A stretch of DNA of 64,000 bases from Halorussus litoreus (GCF_003382685.1 NZ_KZ859507.1:50397-114396), one strand, 5' to 3'. Counted from the stretch's first letter, positions 1 through 8,802 are shown. Numbers and translations are program-made. The notes: generated by a model from the letters alone, not told the origin.

Positions 1-119
1 GAGTCCGACTGCGCGCTGCCCTCGCGGGACAGCAGGGGGACGCCGAGCGCGCCGACGCCGAGCGCTGCTGCACTCTTCAGGAACTGTCGTCGACTGTCGT
101 CGGGGGAGTCGTTCGTCAT
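1..119 (-). CDS. Tat-exported protein, N-terminal fragment (cut by window edge)
   Basis: Only the first 39 codons are inside the window. The translation starts MTNDSPDDSRRQFLKSAAAL and runs on with alternating Gly/Ala/Leu to a likely signal-peptidase site near SREGSAQS. The SRRQFLK twin-arginine motif followed by a short hydrophobic stretch is a typical haloarchaeal Tat signal, so the mature protein is exported folded. Nothing of the mature domain is visible, so no function can be given. The start ATG has AT-rich DNA upstream (about 125-180) that could hold its promoter. Confidence 0.8.
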   Translation of the reverse strand, partial: MTNDSPDDSRRQFLKSAAALGVGALGVPLLSREGSAQSD

Positions 120-234
120 GGTTGCAATTAAACCACCGAACGGACGTAATTTAAATCTAGAGCGAAAAGTGAAATTAAAACGAGTGCTCCGTCGGTGAAG
201 GACTCCAGCAGGAATCGGGACGAACAGTCTTAGC

Positions 235-2496
235 TCAGCTCAGCGACGGGTGGACCTTCTCGACGGCGGCCTCGAAGTGCTTCGCGTCGACCGTAATCTC
301 GTCGGCGTTCTCGTCGGCCTGCTCGACGCCCCACGCCTCGGCGGCCTCCCGGATGGCCCGCATCGAGGCGTCCCGGACGACGGCTTCGAGGTCCGCGCCG
401 GTGTACCCCTCCAGGTCCGCCGCGAGGTCGTCGAGGTTCACGTCGTCGCCGAGGGGCTTGTCGTCGGCGTGGACCGCGAGGATGGCCCGCCGGCCCGCCT
501 CGTCGGGCGCGGGCACCTCGACGTGCTCTTCGAGTCGGCCGGGCCGGAGGAGCGCGCGGTCGAGCGCGTCCCGGCGGTTGGTCGCCGCGAGGACGACGAG
601 GTTGGGGTTCTCCGCGAGGCCGTCCATCTCGGTCAACAGCTGCGAGACCACGCGCTCGGACACCTCCGCGCCGCCGCCCATCCCGGAGCCGCGCTCGCCC
701 GCGATAGCGTCGATCTCGTCGAAGAACACGATGGCCGGGGAGGCCTGCCGTGCGCGGTCGAAGATCTCCCGGACCGCCTTCTCGCTCTCGCCGACGTACC
801 TATCTAGCAGTTCCGGCCCGTCGACGTGGATGAAGTTCACGTCGCTTTCGCCCGCGAGCGCTCGCGCGAGCAGGGTCTTGCCGGTGCCCGGCGGGCCGTA
901 CAGCAGGATGCCCGACGGCGGGTCGGTGTTCGTCGCGGCGAACAGGTTACGGTACGCGAGCGGCCACTCGACCGCCTCGGTGAGCGTCTGCTTGGCCTCC
1001 TCCAAGTTGCCCACGTCCTCGAAGCCGATGTCGGGCGCTTCGGCGACGAACTCCCGCATCGCGGACGGTTCGACCGACGCCATCGCGGTCTCGAAGTCCG
1101 CGCGGGTGACTTCCACGTCCAGCAGTGCGTCCTCGTCGGCTCCCGCGTCGCGGGCCCGTCGGAGCGCGGCCATCGCGGCCTCGGTCGAGAGCGCCTGCAT
1201 GTCCGCGCCGACGAAGCCGTGGGTCGTCGCGGCGAGGTGGTCGAGGTCCACGTCGTCGTCCAGCGGCATCCCGCGGGTGTGGACCTCCAGGACCTCGCGC
1301 CGGCCGGCCTCGCCGGGCACGCCGACCTCGATCTCGCGGTCGAATCGCCCGCCGCGGCGCAGCGCGGGGTCGATGGAGTCGACGCGGTTGGTCGCGCCGA
1401 TGACGATGACCTGCCCGCGGCCTTCGAGGCCGTCGAGCAGCGAGAGCAACTGGGCGACCACGCGGTTCTCCACGTCGGCCTCCTCGTCGCGCTCGCCCGC
1501 GATGGCGTCGATCTCGTCGAAGAACACGATGGTCGGGGCGTTTTCCCGGGCCTCCTGGAACGTCTCGCGGAGCTGCTCCTCGCTCTCGCCTTTGTACTTG
1601 CTCATGATCTCCGGGCCGGAGATGTCGATGAAGTGGGCGTTGACCTCGTTGGCGACCGCACGGGCGATCATCGTCTTGCCGGTGCCCGGCGGGCCGTACA
1701 GCAGGACGCCCTTCGGCGGGTCGATGCCGAGCCGCCGGAACAGCGCGGGGTTCGACAAGGGGAGTTCGACCATCTCGCGGACGCGCTCTAACTCTTCTTC
1801 CAGCCCGCCGATGTCCTCGTAAGTCGCGCCGGTGGTCTCGCCGGCCGCGTCGCCATCTCCCGTCGGACTACCCCCGACAGGGATAGAGATTCCGCTGGAG
1901 CCGCCGCCTGTCGAGCCCGAATTTGCAGTAGAACCGGAACTGGACCCAGCCCCGCCCACAGCTCCTCCACCGGATCCGGAGACGCCCGACACGGTGACGC
2001 TGGTGTCGTCGGTCACGCGGACTTCGCCGTCGGGGTCGGTGCTCGCGACGTGGAACGTGCCGTAGTCGCCCAGGCGCTCGACCCGGACGCGCTCGCCCTC
2101 CTTGACCGGCCTGTCGCGGAGCGCGCGCTTGAGAGCGCGCTCCAGCGTGTCGCGGTCGTCGGCCTCGAACGCGGCGGTCGGCGCGAGCGCGACCGAGGCG
2201 GCGTCATCGATGGTGACCGGCCGGACCGTCACCGCGTCGCCGATGCTGACGCCGGCGTTGGCCCGCGACTCGCCGTCGATCTGGACAGTGCCGGCCCGGA
2301 CGTCCGGTCCAGCGGGCCACACCTTGACCACGGTGTCGCGTTCGCCCTCTACGACCACGGTGTCGCCGCTCAGCACTCCGAGCGCCGACCGGGCCGACTC
2401 GGGGATCCGAGCGATGCCCCGGCCCGCGTCGCGCTTCTCCGCACCCTGGACGGTCAACTCGACCGCGGCGGAACCCTTCGTCGTCATGTCAGCCAC
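235..2496 (-). CDS. cdc48: Cdc48/VAT-type double AAA+ ATPase
   Basis: A 753-residue hexameric unfoldase of the Cdc48/p97/VAT family, expected to pull substrate proteins apart in the cytoplasm and feed them to the proteasome. Order: Cdc48 N-domain (about 1-100), second N subdomain (about 110-170), a Gly/Ser-rich linker (about 171-220), AAA D1 with Walker A GPPGTGKT (268-275) and Walker B FFDEID (325-330), then AAA D2 with Walker A at 534-541 and Walker B at 591-596. The usual LRRPGRFD of D1 reads LRRGGRFD here. Haloarchaea carry several paralogues, so its exact partner set is unknown. It is monocistronic; hairpin-rich repeat DNA lies upstream. Another in-frame Met at residue 4 is a possible start. 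Confidence 0.95.
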   Translation of the reverse strand: MADMTTKGSAAVELTVQGAEKRDAGRGIARIPESARSALGVLSGDTVVVEGERDTVVKVWPAGPDVRAGTVQIDGESRANAGVSIGDAVTVRPVTIDDAASVALAPTAAFEADDRDTLERALKRALRDRPVKEGERVRVERLGDYGTFHVASTDPDGEVRVTDDTSVTVSGVSGSGGGAVGGAGSSSGSTANSGSTGGGSSGISIPVGGSPTGDGDAAGETTGATYEDIGGLEEELERVREMVELPLSNPALFRRLGIDPPKGVLLYGPPGTGKTMIARAVANEVNAHFIDISGPEIMSKYKGESEEQLRETFQEARENAPTIVFFDEIDAIAGERDEEADVENRVVAQLLSLLDGLEGRGQVIVIGATNRVDSIDPALRRGGRFDREIEVGVPGEAGRREVLEVHTRGMPLDDDVDLDHLAATTHGFVGADMQALSTEAAMAALRRARDAGADEDALLDVEVTRADFETAMASVEPSAMREFVAEAPDIGFEDVGNLEEAKQTLTEAVEWPLAYRNLFAATNTDPPSGILLYGPPGTGKTLLARALAGESDVNFIHVDGPELLDRYVGESEKAVREIFDRARQASPAIVFFDEIDAIAGERGSGMGGGAEVSERVVSQLLTEMDGLAENPNLVVLAATNRRDALDRALLRPGRLEEHVEVPAPDEAGRRAILAVHADDKPLGDDVNLDDLAADLEGYTGADLEAVVRDASMRAIREAAEAWGVEQADENADEITVDAKHFEAAVEKVHPSLS

Positions 2497-2639
2497 TCGG
2501 TTCGCTTGGGTCTTGAGGGTTCCCCTCGCGCCTCGTCACCAAGTCGTCGCGTTCGTCCGTGGTTTTCCGGACAGACCGGATTTCGGACTCCGAATTCGGG
2601 TTCTCTGGACACGTGATCGGCGTGCGCTGGTTATCATTC

Positions 2640-3060
2640 CACCCGGCGCGTGCGGCGCGGCGTCTCGGCGAGCGTCGCGAGCCGAGGCTCGTGGGAGCGG
2701 TGCTCCCACGGCGTCTCGACGAGTGAAACGAGGCGAGGGTCGTCAGCGCGTGCGCTGACGGCGCTCTCGTGCGCCGCGCGACGCGCGCGAGGGACGAGTA
2801 GCGTGGTTCGAGAGAGCTTCGCTCTCTCGTCATCCCGAAATTCTGCGATTTTCGGAGACAACGAAGCGAGCAACGCAGGCGGCTGGGGAGGCCTGAGGTC
2901 CGTGCTGTGCGGTAGCGGTGCGGTCACGCCGAGGCGCAAGCAGAAGCTAGCGCTCTCGTCACCCAAAATCATCCCGTCGCGGTGCAGTCGCGGTTGCGGC
3001 GTGATGGCGGTGCTGTACGGTACGGTCGCGGTCACTCCAAAATCGATGCAGAAGCGACCG
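2640..3060 (+). repeat. Dispersed hairpin-rich repeat, copy R1
   Basis: Intergenic DNA without a credible gene between cdc48 and the zinc-finger gene. It opens with short perfect hairpins (9-bp arms at 2690-2710; GTCAGCGC/GCGCTGAC at about 2741-2758; GAGAGAGC/GCTCTCTC at about 2811-2829). It continues with a GCAGGCGGCTGGGGAGG module at 2875, then GCGGT-rich filler, GCGCAAGCA at 2934-2942 and AGCTAGC at 2945-2951. A second, looser GCGGT stretch follows to about 3060. The same modules in the same order recur at 22.5 and 27.7 kb, and in reverse at 3.4 kb. Confidence 0.75.
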
Positions 3061-3169
3061 CCCACCCTCACTCGCCGTCACGAATCCATCCGATGTGCTG
3101 ACCGAACCCCACATAGTCAGTCGATTCGCCGGGGCAAGGGATTAGTCGCGCGACCGTGTAGCTTCGAAC

Positions 3170-3304
3170 ATGGTCGCCAAAACCGATCGCGACGGCGTGA
3201 CGTGGTACAAGTGCGAGGGGTGTGGGATGATGTTCGACGACGAGTCCGACGCGCGCCAGCACGAGGAGAACTGCGATCAGGAAGACCCCTCGTACATCCA
3301 GTAG
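3170..3304 (+). CDS. Small zinc-finger protein (DUF7128-like)
   Basis: A 44-residue protein starting MVAKTDRDGVTWYKCEGCGM. It has a CxxC pair (residues 15 and 18) and then His31 and Cys35 in the pattern DARQHEENC, a complete CCHC zinc-binding set, and an acidic tail ending PSYIQ. It resembles the haloarchaeal DUF7128 family of minimal zinc fingers, whose role is not established; nucleic-acid or protein binding is inferred. The ATG sits just downstream of a spacer with no Shine-Dalgarno sequence, fitting a leaderless transcript. It is isolated between an inverted pair of repeats (R1 and R2). Confidence 0.85.
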   Translation: MVAKTDRDGVTWYKCEGCGMMFDDESDARQHEENCDQEDPSYIQ

Positions 3305-3435
3305 CGTTGCGTCTCTAGCGTCGCGTTCGCTCCGAATTCGGTGGGCGACGAGCGCTTTGGAAGTCGATTCGGTGATTCTGTTTTGGAGGACGAATGATGA
3401 ACTGTGACCGCGGCAGAATTGAGTGACTTGGGGTG

Positions 3436-3790
3436 GCTAGCTATTGCTTGAGCATCGGAGAGACCGCGACCGCACCGCGACAGGAAGCCTCGTCCTCCCC
3501 AACCGCTTGCGTTGCTCGGCCGCCGGCAGACGGTCCTGCTCGGCCTCCGGCTCGCGGTTCCACCACTCGCTGTTCCGCGGCGCGATGCGCCGCGCTGCCT
3601 GTGCGGGCTGCGACTGCCGTGCCCTCGGTCGCTGCGCTCCCGAGGACTCCACTCCGTTCCGGCCTGCGCTACTCAACCCTCGCGCGGTTTGGCGCGGCAT
3701 GAAGCCGCGCCGTGGGAGCGACGCTCCCACGAGCCTGCGCTCGGTCTCCTCGCGCAGACGCCTGCACGCGCCGGAAGGAGACAAGAACTA
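3436..3790 (-). repeat. Dispersed hairpin-rich repeat, copy R2 (inverted relative to R1)
   Basis: Read on the minus strand this repeats the module order of R1 and R4. There are hairpins at about 3690-3731, including CGTGGGAGC/GCTCCCACG at 3711-3731 (same arms as R1 at 2690-2710). Then comes a GCCAAACCGCGCGAGGG segment, the GGCTGGGGAGG-type module at 3494-3512, GCGGT filler, GCTCAAGCA at 3445-3453 and AGCTAGC at 3436-3442. With R1 it brackets the zinc-finger gene as a long inverted pair. Nothing else gene-like is seen from 3305 to 3828. Confidence 0.75.
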
Positions 3791-3828
3791 GCGGGCGTCT
3801 GGAGGTAAGAAGAGCGGAGCCAGAGAAA

Positions 3829-4077
3829 TTACAGTCCGGCGCGTTCGCGGTGCTCAGCTGCCCGCTCTTTCGCCTCGGCCTTCGTTTGCGCGGTGTCCCA
3901 GCGGACCTGCTCGCCCGAACCGTAGGCCAGCGCGTCCTTGAGTTCGTCGCTGAGGATGCCCCAGCCGACCTCCAGCACCGCGCCGTCAGCGTCGCCGAGT
4001 TCGTACACGCCGTACTGGTTCGGGGCCGAGCCGACCGTCGCCCGAGAGAGGTCCTGCCAGTGTTTGTGGAGCGGCAT
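3829..4077 (-). CDS. Conserved haloarchaeal protein, 82 aa, function unknown
   Basis: Starts MPLHKHWQDLSRATVGSAPN and has a compact alpha/beta look: a GVYELGDADGAVLEVGWG beta hairpin, then a charged helix with many Lys, Ala and Glu at the C-terminus (TKAEAKERAAEHRERAGL). The GVYEL beta strand and following pattern faintly recall GIY-YIG folds, but I do not see a full nuclease active site, so I do not claim one. It lies 20 bp downstream of the DUF5796-like gene on the same strand and is probably cotranscribed. The length and strong third-position GC bias support a real gene. Confidence 0.75.
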   Translation of the reverse strand: MPLHKHWQDLSRATVGSAPNQYGVYELGDADGAVLEVGWGILSDELKDALAYGSGEQVRWDTAQTKAEAKERAAEHRERAGL

Positions 4078-4097
4078 GAATCGAACTCTCCTCGAAC

Positions 4098-4526
4098 TCA
4101 GTCCTCGTTCACCAGTTCGTACGAGGCCTCGTCCAGTTCGTCCTCCTCGAAGACGAACACCCGGCCGCGCGCCGCCTCCGGGTCGGCCTCGACCTCGATG
4201 GCGTAGCCGTCCACGCGCACCGTGACGCCGGGGAACAGCTCCTCCTCCTCGCCGGAGTCGAGCATCACCCGGCCCACGCCCGACGTTTCGAGGATGTCGT
4301 CGTGAGTGTTGCGGTCGTTGACGTACGTCAGCACGCCCTCCGTCTCGGTCGGGTCGGTGACGAGAATCTGGACGAGCTTGCCGGGCTGGGTGCGGAGCGT
4401 ACCGTCGACCTTCTCGGGTACGCCGTGGTAGAATACCTTCCGACCGTCGGTGTACTCCACGACGATGCCGCCCTCGGTGAGTTCCACGCCGAGGGTGTCC
4501 GGGGCCACGTCGTTGCGCGCGCTCAT
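4098..4526 (-). CDS. DUF5796-like haloarchaeal protein
   Basis: 142 residues, beginning MSARNDVAPDTLGVELTEGG, very acidic and predicted to be beta-rich and cytoplasmic. It matches my memory of the haloarchaeal DUF5796 family, single-domain proteins of this size with no known function. No signal peptide, membrane segment or nucleotide-binding motif is visible. It is the first gene of a probable two-gene unit with the 82-aa protein 20 bp downstream. Confidence 0.85.
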   Translation of the reverse strand: MSARNDVAPDTLGVELTEGGIVVEYTDGRKVFYHGVPEKVDGTLRTQPGKLVQILVTDPTETEGVLTYVNDRNTHDDILETSGVGRVMLDSGEEEELFPGVTVRVDGYAIEVEADPEAARGRVFVFEEDELDEASYELVNED

Positions 4527-4590
4527 GGCCGGGGATTCGGTCGGAGTCGGGAAAAGGAGTGCGTTTCGGCGGACGGACAGTCGGGGCCAG

Positions 4591-5337
4591 TTACTCCCCG
4601 ACCCCGTCGACCCAGTCCGGCCGCTCGACGGTCGTTTCGTCGAGGTCCGCGAGATGCCACTCGGTGAAGCGACGGCCGTTCCGCTCCGTCCCGTCGAGTG
4701 TCTCCTGGAAGCTGTGGACGAGCGCGTCGTCGTCGACCAGCGCCTGAATGCTGTACCACACCGATTTCTCGTCGTCTGGCGCTTGGCTGGTCTTGCCGAA
4801 TCGGGTCAGCTCCTCCCCGCCGACCGTCTCCGTGCCGATTTCGTGCAGGTCGACGACTTCGAGCCTCGATCTGCCCGTGTAACCGCTCTTGGAGATGCCC
4901 GTTTCCTGCGGTTCGGCCATCATCGCCTCCCACTCGCCGTCGACGCGCTTGCGCCAGAACACTGTGGTAGAGTCCTCGCCGAAGTAGAATTCGACCCGGT
5001 CGACGTCGGACCAGCCCCACAGCGTCCTGCCGTCGATGGTCGCGTGGACGCGGTCACCCTCCACGCGAACTGTCCAGACCGAGTGCGTTTTGGCGTCGCC
5101 GGTCTCGCGGTCGAGCGACGCTCTGGTCCACTCGACGGTCCCGCTGCGGGCAGACAGCGAGTCACTGTGGGCGGTGGCGAACGCGTGCTTGTCGGTGACC
5201 TCGCCGTCCTCGACGCCAGGGATTCCGGCCTCCGCCGAGGCGGAAACGTCGAATCTACCGGTACATCCGGCCAGCGAGGCCGCCAGCGCGAGCCCGCCAC
5301 CGGCCCGCAGGATGGACCGCCGAGACCGCTGTGTCAT
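4591..5337 (-). CDS. Tat lipoprotein, function unknown
   Basis: 248 residues. The N-terminus MTQRSRRSILRAGGGLALAA has the twin-arginine motif, followed by a hydrophobic stretch and the lipobox SLAGC, so Cys24 should be lipidated and the protein held on the outer face of the membrane. The mature part is a beta-rich, Asp/Glu-heavy domain with repeated Trp and Tyr (for example TLWGWSDVDRVEFYFGEDS) and no motif that I can assign to a catalytic family. The promoter-like AT-rich stretch with CTTATACTG (minus strand) is at about 5360-5370. It is a single gene, divergent from shikimate kinase. Confidence 0.85.
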   Translation of the reverse strand: MTQRSRRSILRAGGGLALAASLAGCTGRFDVSASAEAGIPGVEDGEVTDKHAFATAHSDSLSARSGTVEWTRASLDRETGDAKTHSVWTVRVEGDRVHATIDGRTLWGWSDVDRVEFYFGEDSTTVFWRKRVDGEWEAMMAEPQETGISKSGYTGRSRLEVVDLHEIGTETVGGEELTRFGKTSQAPDDEKSVWYSIQALVDDDALVHSFQETLDGTERNGRRFTEWHLADLDETTVERPDWVDGVGE

Positions 5338-5548
5338 GACTAATTATTGCTTCCCCAACAGTATAAGGTTTTTCCACCGTCACGTCAGAGGTGAAATGAG
5401 CGGTAGCGCTACGCTACGTGACGACAGCGTGCTCGGGCACGAACAGTGAACACGCTCCCGTAGCAACTACGAGTGCGATCTCCAGTGAACCACCTGCGCC
5501 CTTGCACCAACCACCAGCGTCAATACCCCGCGTGAGAGACGACCCACC

Positions 5549-6406
5549 ATGGACGGCCGGGCAGTCGCACCCGCGGCGGGAACGGTCCTCAACGCCCTCG
5601 CGTCGGGCAGAGGCTCGGCCTTCGCCATCGACGCCGAGACGACCGCGGCGGTCGAACTCGACGCCTCGGGCGAGGTCATCGGCGAGGTCGCCGACGACCC
5701 CGACGCCGACACGGCGCTCGTCGAGCGCTGCGTCGAACTTACTGTCGCGGAATATGGCGACGAACGAGTGTCGGGCGGCTCGGTCCGGACCGAGAGCGAG
5801 GTGCCGATGGCGGCGGGACTCAAGAGTTCCAGCGCCGCCGCCAACGCCACCGTGCTGGCGACGCTCGACGCGCTCGGGGTCGCCGACGAGGTCGAGCGCG
5901 AGGACGCCTGCCGGCTCGGGGTGCGCGCGGCCCGCGACGCGGGCGTGACGGTTACGGGCGCGTTCGACGACGCGAGCGCGAGCATGCTCGGGGGCGTGAC
6001 CGTCACCGACAACCGGACCGACGAACTGCTCGCCCGCGAGGAGGTCTCGTGGGACGTGCTCGTCTGGACGCCGCCCGAGCAGGCGTTCAGCGCCGACGCC
6101 GACGTCGCGCGCTGCGAACGAGTCGCGCCGGTCGCCGAGGTCGTCGCGGACCTCGCGCTCGACGGGCGGTACGGCGAGGCGATGACGGTCAACGGCTTCG
6201 CTTTCTGCGCGGCGCTGGGTTTCTCGGCCGAGCCGATGGTCGAGGCGCTCCCGGACGCCCGGGGCGTTTCGCTGTCGGGCACCGGCCCGAGCTTCGTCGC
6301 GGTGGGCGAGCGCGCGCTACTGGAGCGAGTGCAGGACCGCTGGAACGAACGAGAGGGAACAACATGGCTGACGACGACACGCAACGACGGCACCCAGAGG
6401 AGATGA
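5549..6406 (+). CDS. aroK: Shikimate kinase, archaeal GHMP type
   Basis: 285 residues. Phosphorylates shikimate to shikimate 3-phosphate in aromatic amino acid synthesis. It is the archaeal enzyme of the GHMP kinase superfamily, not the bacterial P-loop type. The phosphate-binding motif VPMAAGLKSSSAAANA (about residues 89-104) and the C-terminal LSGTGPSFVAVG glycine-rich motif are both present, and length is usual. Its 3' end overlaps the chorismate mutase start by 43 nt, so the two are certainly cotranscribed and probably translationally coupled. Confidence 0.95.
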   Translation: MDGRAVAPAAGTVLNALASGRGSAFAIDAETTAAVELDASGEVIGEVADDPDADTALVERCVELTVAEYGDERVSGGSVRTESEVPMAAGLKSSSAAANATVLATLDALGVADEVEREDACRLGVRAARDAGVTVTGAFDDASASMLGGVTVTDNRTDELLAREEVSWDVLVWTPPEQAFSADADVARCERVAPVAEVVADLALDGRYGEAMTVNGFAFCAALGFSAEPMVEALPDARGVSLSGTGPSFVAVGERALLERVQDRWNEREGTTWLTTTRNDGTQRR

Positions 6407-6669
6407 GCCTCGCGGAACTCCGCGGGGAGATCGAGAGCATCGACCGAGAGATCGTCGAACTCATCGCCCGCCGGACCTACGTGGCCGAGACGGTCGCGGA
6501 GGTCAAGGCCGAGCGGGAGATGCCGACGACCGACGAGGATCAGGAGCAGCGCGTGATGGATCGCGCGGGCGAGAACGCCGAGCAGTTCGACGTGGACGCG
6601 AATCTGGTGAAGGCGATCTTCAGGCTGCTGATCGAGTTGAACAAGGTCGAGCAGCGTGAAAGCAGGTAG
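6364..6669 (+). CDS. Chorismate mutase, AroQ class
   Basis: 101 residues. Converts chorismate to prephenate, the branch to Phe and Tyr. The helical AroQ pattern is clear: SLAELRGEIESIDREIVELI, then ARRTYVAETVAEVK with the active-site Arg and Lys, and a final helix ending FRLLIELNKVEQRE. The ATG at 6364 (NNCATGGCTGACGACGAC context) is preferred because the family starts with a short acidic leader before the first helix. It begins inside the last 43 nt of the shikimate kinase gene in another frame. It is monofunctional, with no prephenate dehydrogenase or dehydratase domain; the dehydrogenase lies at 25.2 kb. Confidence 0.93.
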   Translation: MADDDTQRRHPEEMSLAELRGEIESIDREIVELIARRTYVAETVAEVKAEREMPTTDEDQEQRVMDRAGENAEQFDVDANLVKAIFRLLIELNKVEQRESR

Positions 6670-6747
6670 CGAGCGAGAGAGCCCGACGGTCGTTCGCCCC
6701 GGACGATCCCCGTCTCTTTTCTCGGCAGAAGGAGAACACGGAGACCC

Positions 6748-7308
6748 ATGACCTCCGAAAAGGAGAAGATGCTGAACGGGGACCTCTACGACGCCGACGA
6801 CCCGGAACTCGTGGCCGAGCGCGAACGGGCGCGCGACCTCACGCGACGCTACAACACGACTGCGAGCGACCACGAGGAGAGACGGGAACTGTTGGAGGAG
6901 CTACTCGGGTCGCTCGGAGACGAGTGCGAGATCGAACCGCCGTTTCGCTGTGATTACGGCTACAACCTCCACGTCGGCGAGAACTTCTACGCGAACTTCG
7001 ACTGCGTCGTCTTGGACGTCTGCCGGGTGGATATCGGGGACAACTGCCAAATCGGGCCGGGCGTCCACATCTACACGGCGACGCATCCGCTCGATGCGAC
7101 CGAGCGAATCGAGGGGCCGGAGTACGGAAAACCGGTGACAGTCGGTGACAACGTCTGGATTGGCGGCAGAGCGATTCTCAACCCCGGCGTGACGGTCGGC
7201 GACGACGCCGTTGTCGCGTCCGGCGCGGTCGTAACCGAGGACGTGCCTGAGGAGGTCGTCGTTCAGGGAAATCCTGCGACGGTGGTTAAAAAACTGGAGA
7301 TGAATTGA
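6748..7308 (+). CDS. Maltose/sugar O-acetyltransferase (hexapeptide-repeat family)
   Basis: 186 residues of the Maa/NodL family, which transfers acetyl from acetyl-CoA to a sugar hydroxyl. The N-terminal helical cap ([20 protein letters not shown]) is followed by a left-handed beta-helix made of hexapeptide repeats. The catalytic His lies in [14 protein letters not shown], and the conserved [11 protein letters not shown] and VIAxGAVV-type repeats are present. Its start at 6748 follows an AT-containing spacer. The physiological acceptor is unknown; the name reflects the family, not a tested substrate. Confidence 0.9.
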   Translation: MTSEKEKMLNGDLYDADDPELVAERERARDLTRRYNTTASDHEERRELLEELLGSLGDECEIEPPFRCDYGYNLHVGENFYANFDCVVLDVCRVDIGDNCQIGPGVHIYTATHPLDATERIEGPEYGKPVTVGDNVWIGGRAILNPGVTVGDDAVVASGAVVTEDVPEEVVVQGNPATVVKKLEMN

Positions 7309-7430
7309 ATGCGTCGGCACTGTGTCTGAAAGCGGTAGACTGAGCGAAATATGCCATGTCTGTTTCGGACACGAACGAGGTCGAACAACGCGAGAGTCGG
7401 TGACTGGCGGCAGTATCCACGCCAGAGTAT

Positions 7431-7889
7431 CTACTGGTGCTGCTCGGGAGGCGTCTTCACGAGCTTTCGCGCGAGTCCCCGCGCGAGTCCGCGCAGTCGT
7501 CTCCCCGAGTCCGTGAAGACGAGCGCGGCCGCGAGCGCTATCGAGAGGCTTCGGAGCAGGATCTCCTGCCACGGTGAACGCGCACCTCCAGAGAACAACA
7601 GCAGGCCGCCGCCGAGAATCAACAGGTAGTGGAGACCCGTTTCGGCGATGAAGTACCCGGCGCTCGTCGATATCGAGGGACGGAACCCGGCCAGCCAGAG
7701 ACCGACGACGACCACCGTTGCGAAGAGCAGTCCGGCTTCCATCGACGAGACGGGACCCGCGACCGGAACTGCATCGGCTACGCTCCATCCGAGACTCGAG
7801 AACGACGACCCGACGAGGAACCAGACGAAGAGCAAGTGAACGAACGAGGGACTGCGCTTCCCGGTCGTAGAACTGGAATCGCGTCGCAT
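7431..7889 (-). CDS. Small multi-spanning membrane protein
   Basis: 152 residues with about four hydrophobic segments: near 17-37, 50-68 (LLFATVVVVGLWLAG), 80-98 (LLILGGGLLLFSGG) and 108-124. A basic C-terminal tail RRLRGLARGLARKLVKTPPE should face the cytoplasm. No signature of a transporter or enzyme family was recognised. It stands alone and is convergent with the acetyltransferase gene. Confidence 0.7.
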   Translation of the reverse strand: MRRDSSSTTGKRSPSFVHLLFVWFLVGSSFSSLGWSVADAVPVAGPVSSMEAGLLFATVVVVGLWLAGFRPSISTSAGYFIAETGLHYLLILGGGLLLFSGGARSPWQEILLRSLSIALAAALVFTDSGRRLRGLARGLARKLVKTPPEQHQ

Positions 7890-7985
7890 TACAGCATCAT
7901 CTCGCCAAGTCGCTCAAGAACGTTTGGATGTCGAACTTGTTCCCCGCAGAGAACAGCGGGTCGTCGCGCGAATTACAGCCCTGAC

Positions 7986-8696
7986 TCAGTACTCCCAGAG
8001 CCGGTCGACCCGCGACGCGAACTCCGGATGCTCGTCTCGAAGCATCTCGACGCCGGTCTCACCGTCGACGTTGACGACGTGGACCTCGCCGCGACGCCCG
8101 CCGTACACGTCCTGGAAGTCGTACACGACGCCGTACACGTCGACGTGGTCGGGGACCTCCTCGCTCTCGACGAGGAACTCGACCTGCCGGTCGACGTTGT
8201 ACTCGACGAGCCTGTTTATCGCCTCGGCGCGGCTCAGGTCCTCGGAGAGTAGCTCCGCGCCCGCTTCGAGGTGGGGCTTGAGCAGGTCGAGACAGTGTTC
8301 GATTCCGGGCGGTTCGGAGACTTCCCCCGTCAGAGCGTCGTAAGTGGCTGTGACGGCTCCGCAGCCGGTGTGGCCCACGACGACCGCGGTGTCGGTTTCG
8401 GTGTGGGCGATGGGGTAGAGCACGTCGCCCGAGACGACTTCACTCGGGGCTTCATCGTCAGAGTTCGCCTCGCCGGAGTCAGTCCGCTGGACGACCCGAT
8501 TACCGATGTTGCCGCACGTGAAGATGCGTCCGGGCTCGTCGTTGTTCCACACGTGGTCCTGCAGAACGCGCGAGTCCGAACAGCAGACGGTGACTGCTTC
8601 CGGTCGCTGGGAGTCCTGCACGTCGTCGAACCGCGACTCGAACTCGCTGGCGTGTTCGGCGTTCCCTTCCAGCAGGTCGACTAACGTCTGGGACAT
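7986..8696 (-). CDS. Carbonic anhydrase, beta class
   Basis: 236 residues. Interconverts CO2 and bicarbonate with a zinc ion. The beta-class ligands are visible: Cys-Asp-Ser-Arg in TVCCSDSRVLQDHVW, and His and Cys in VVGHTGCGAVTATY. The start MSQTLVDLLEGNAEH is chosen because the 10 codons upstream do not look like family sequence. An acidic insert, TDSGEANSDDEAPSEVV, sits between the GNIGNRVV motif and the HTGCG motif, as often happens in halophile proteins. Single gene, minus strand. Confidence 0.95.
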   Translation of the reverse strand: MSQTLVDLLEGNAEHASEFESRFDDVQDSQRPEAVTVCCSDSRVLQDHVWNNDEPGRIFTCGNIGNRVVQRTDSGEANSDDEAPSEVVSGDVLYPIAHTETDTAVVVGHTGCGAVTATYDALTGEVSEPPGIEHCLDLLKPHLEAGAELLSEDLSRAEAINRLVEYNVDRQVEFLVESEEVPDHVDVYGVVYDFQDVYGGRRGEVHVVNVDGETGVEMLRDEHPEFASRVDRLWEY

Positions 8697-8802
8697 AGTT
8701 GTTCGATGAACCTCCCCCGATTTCATCCCTCGGATTCTGCGCGACTGGTGGCCTCCAGATTGGAGTGGTAAACGGAGACGGAGACGAGAAACGGAGTGGG
8801 GG

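Noticed and set aside
353..1822. Long plus-strand frames of 300-490 codons opposite cdc48
   Set aside because: They are antisense frames kept open by high third-position GC; their proteins are Arg/Ser-rich without domains, while the minus strand encodes a complete Cdc48.
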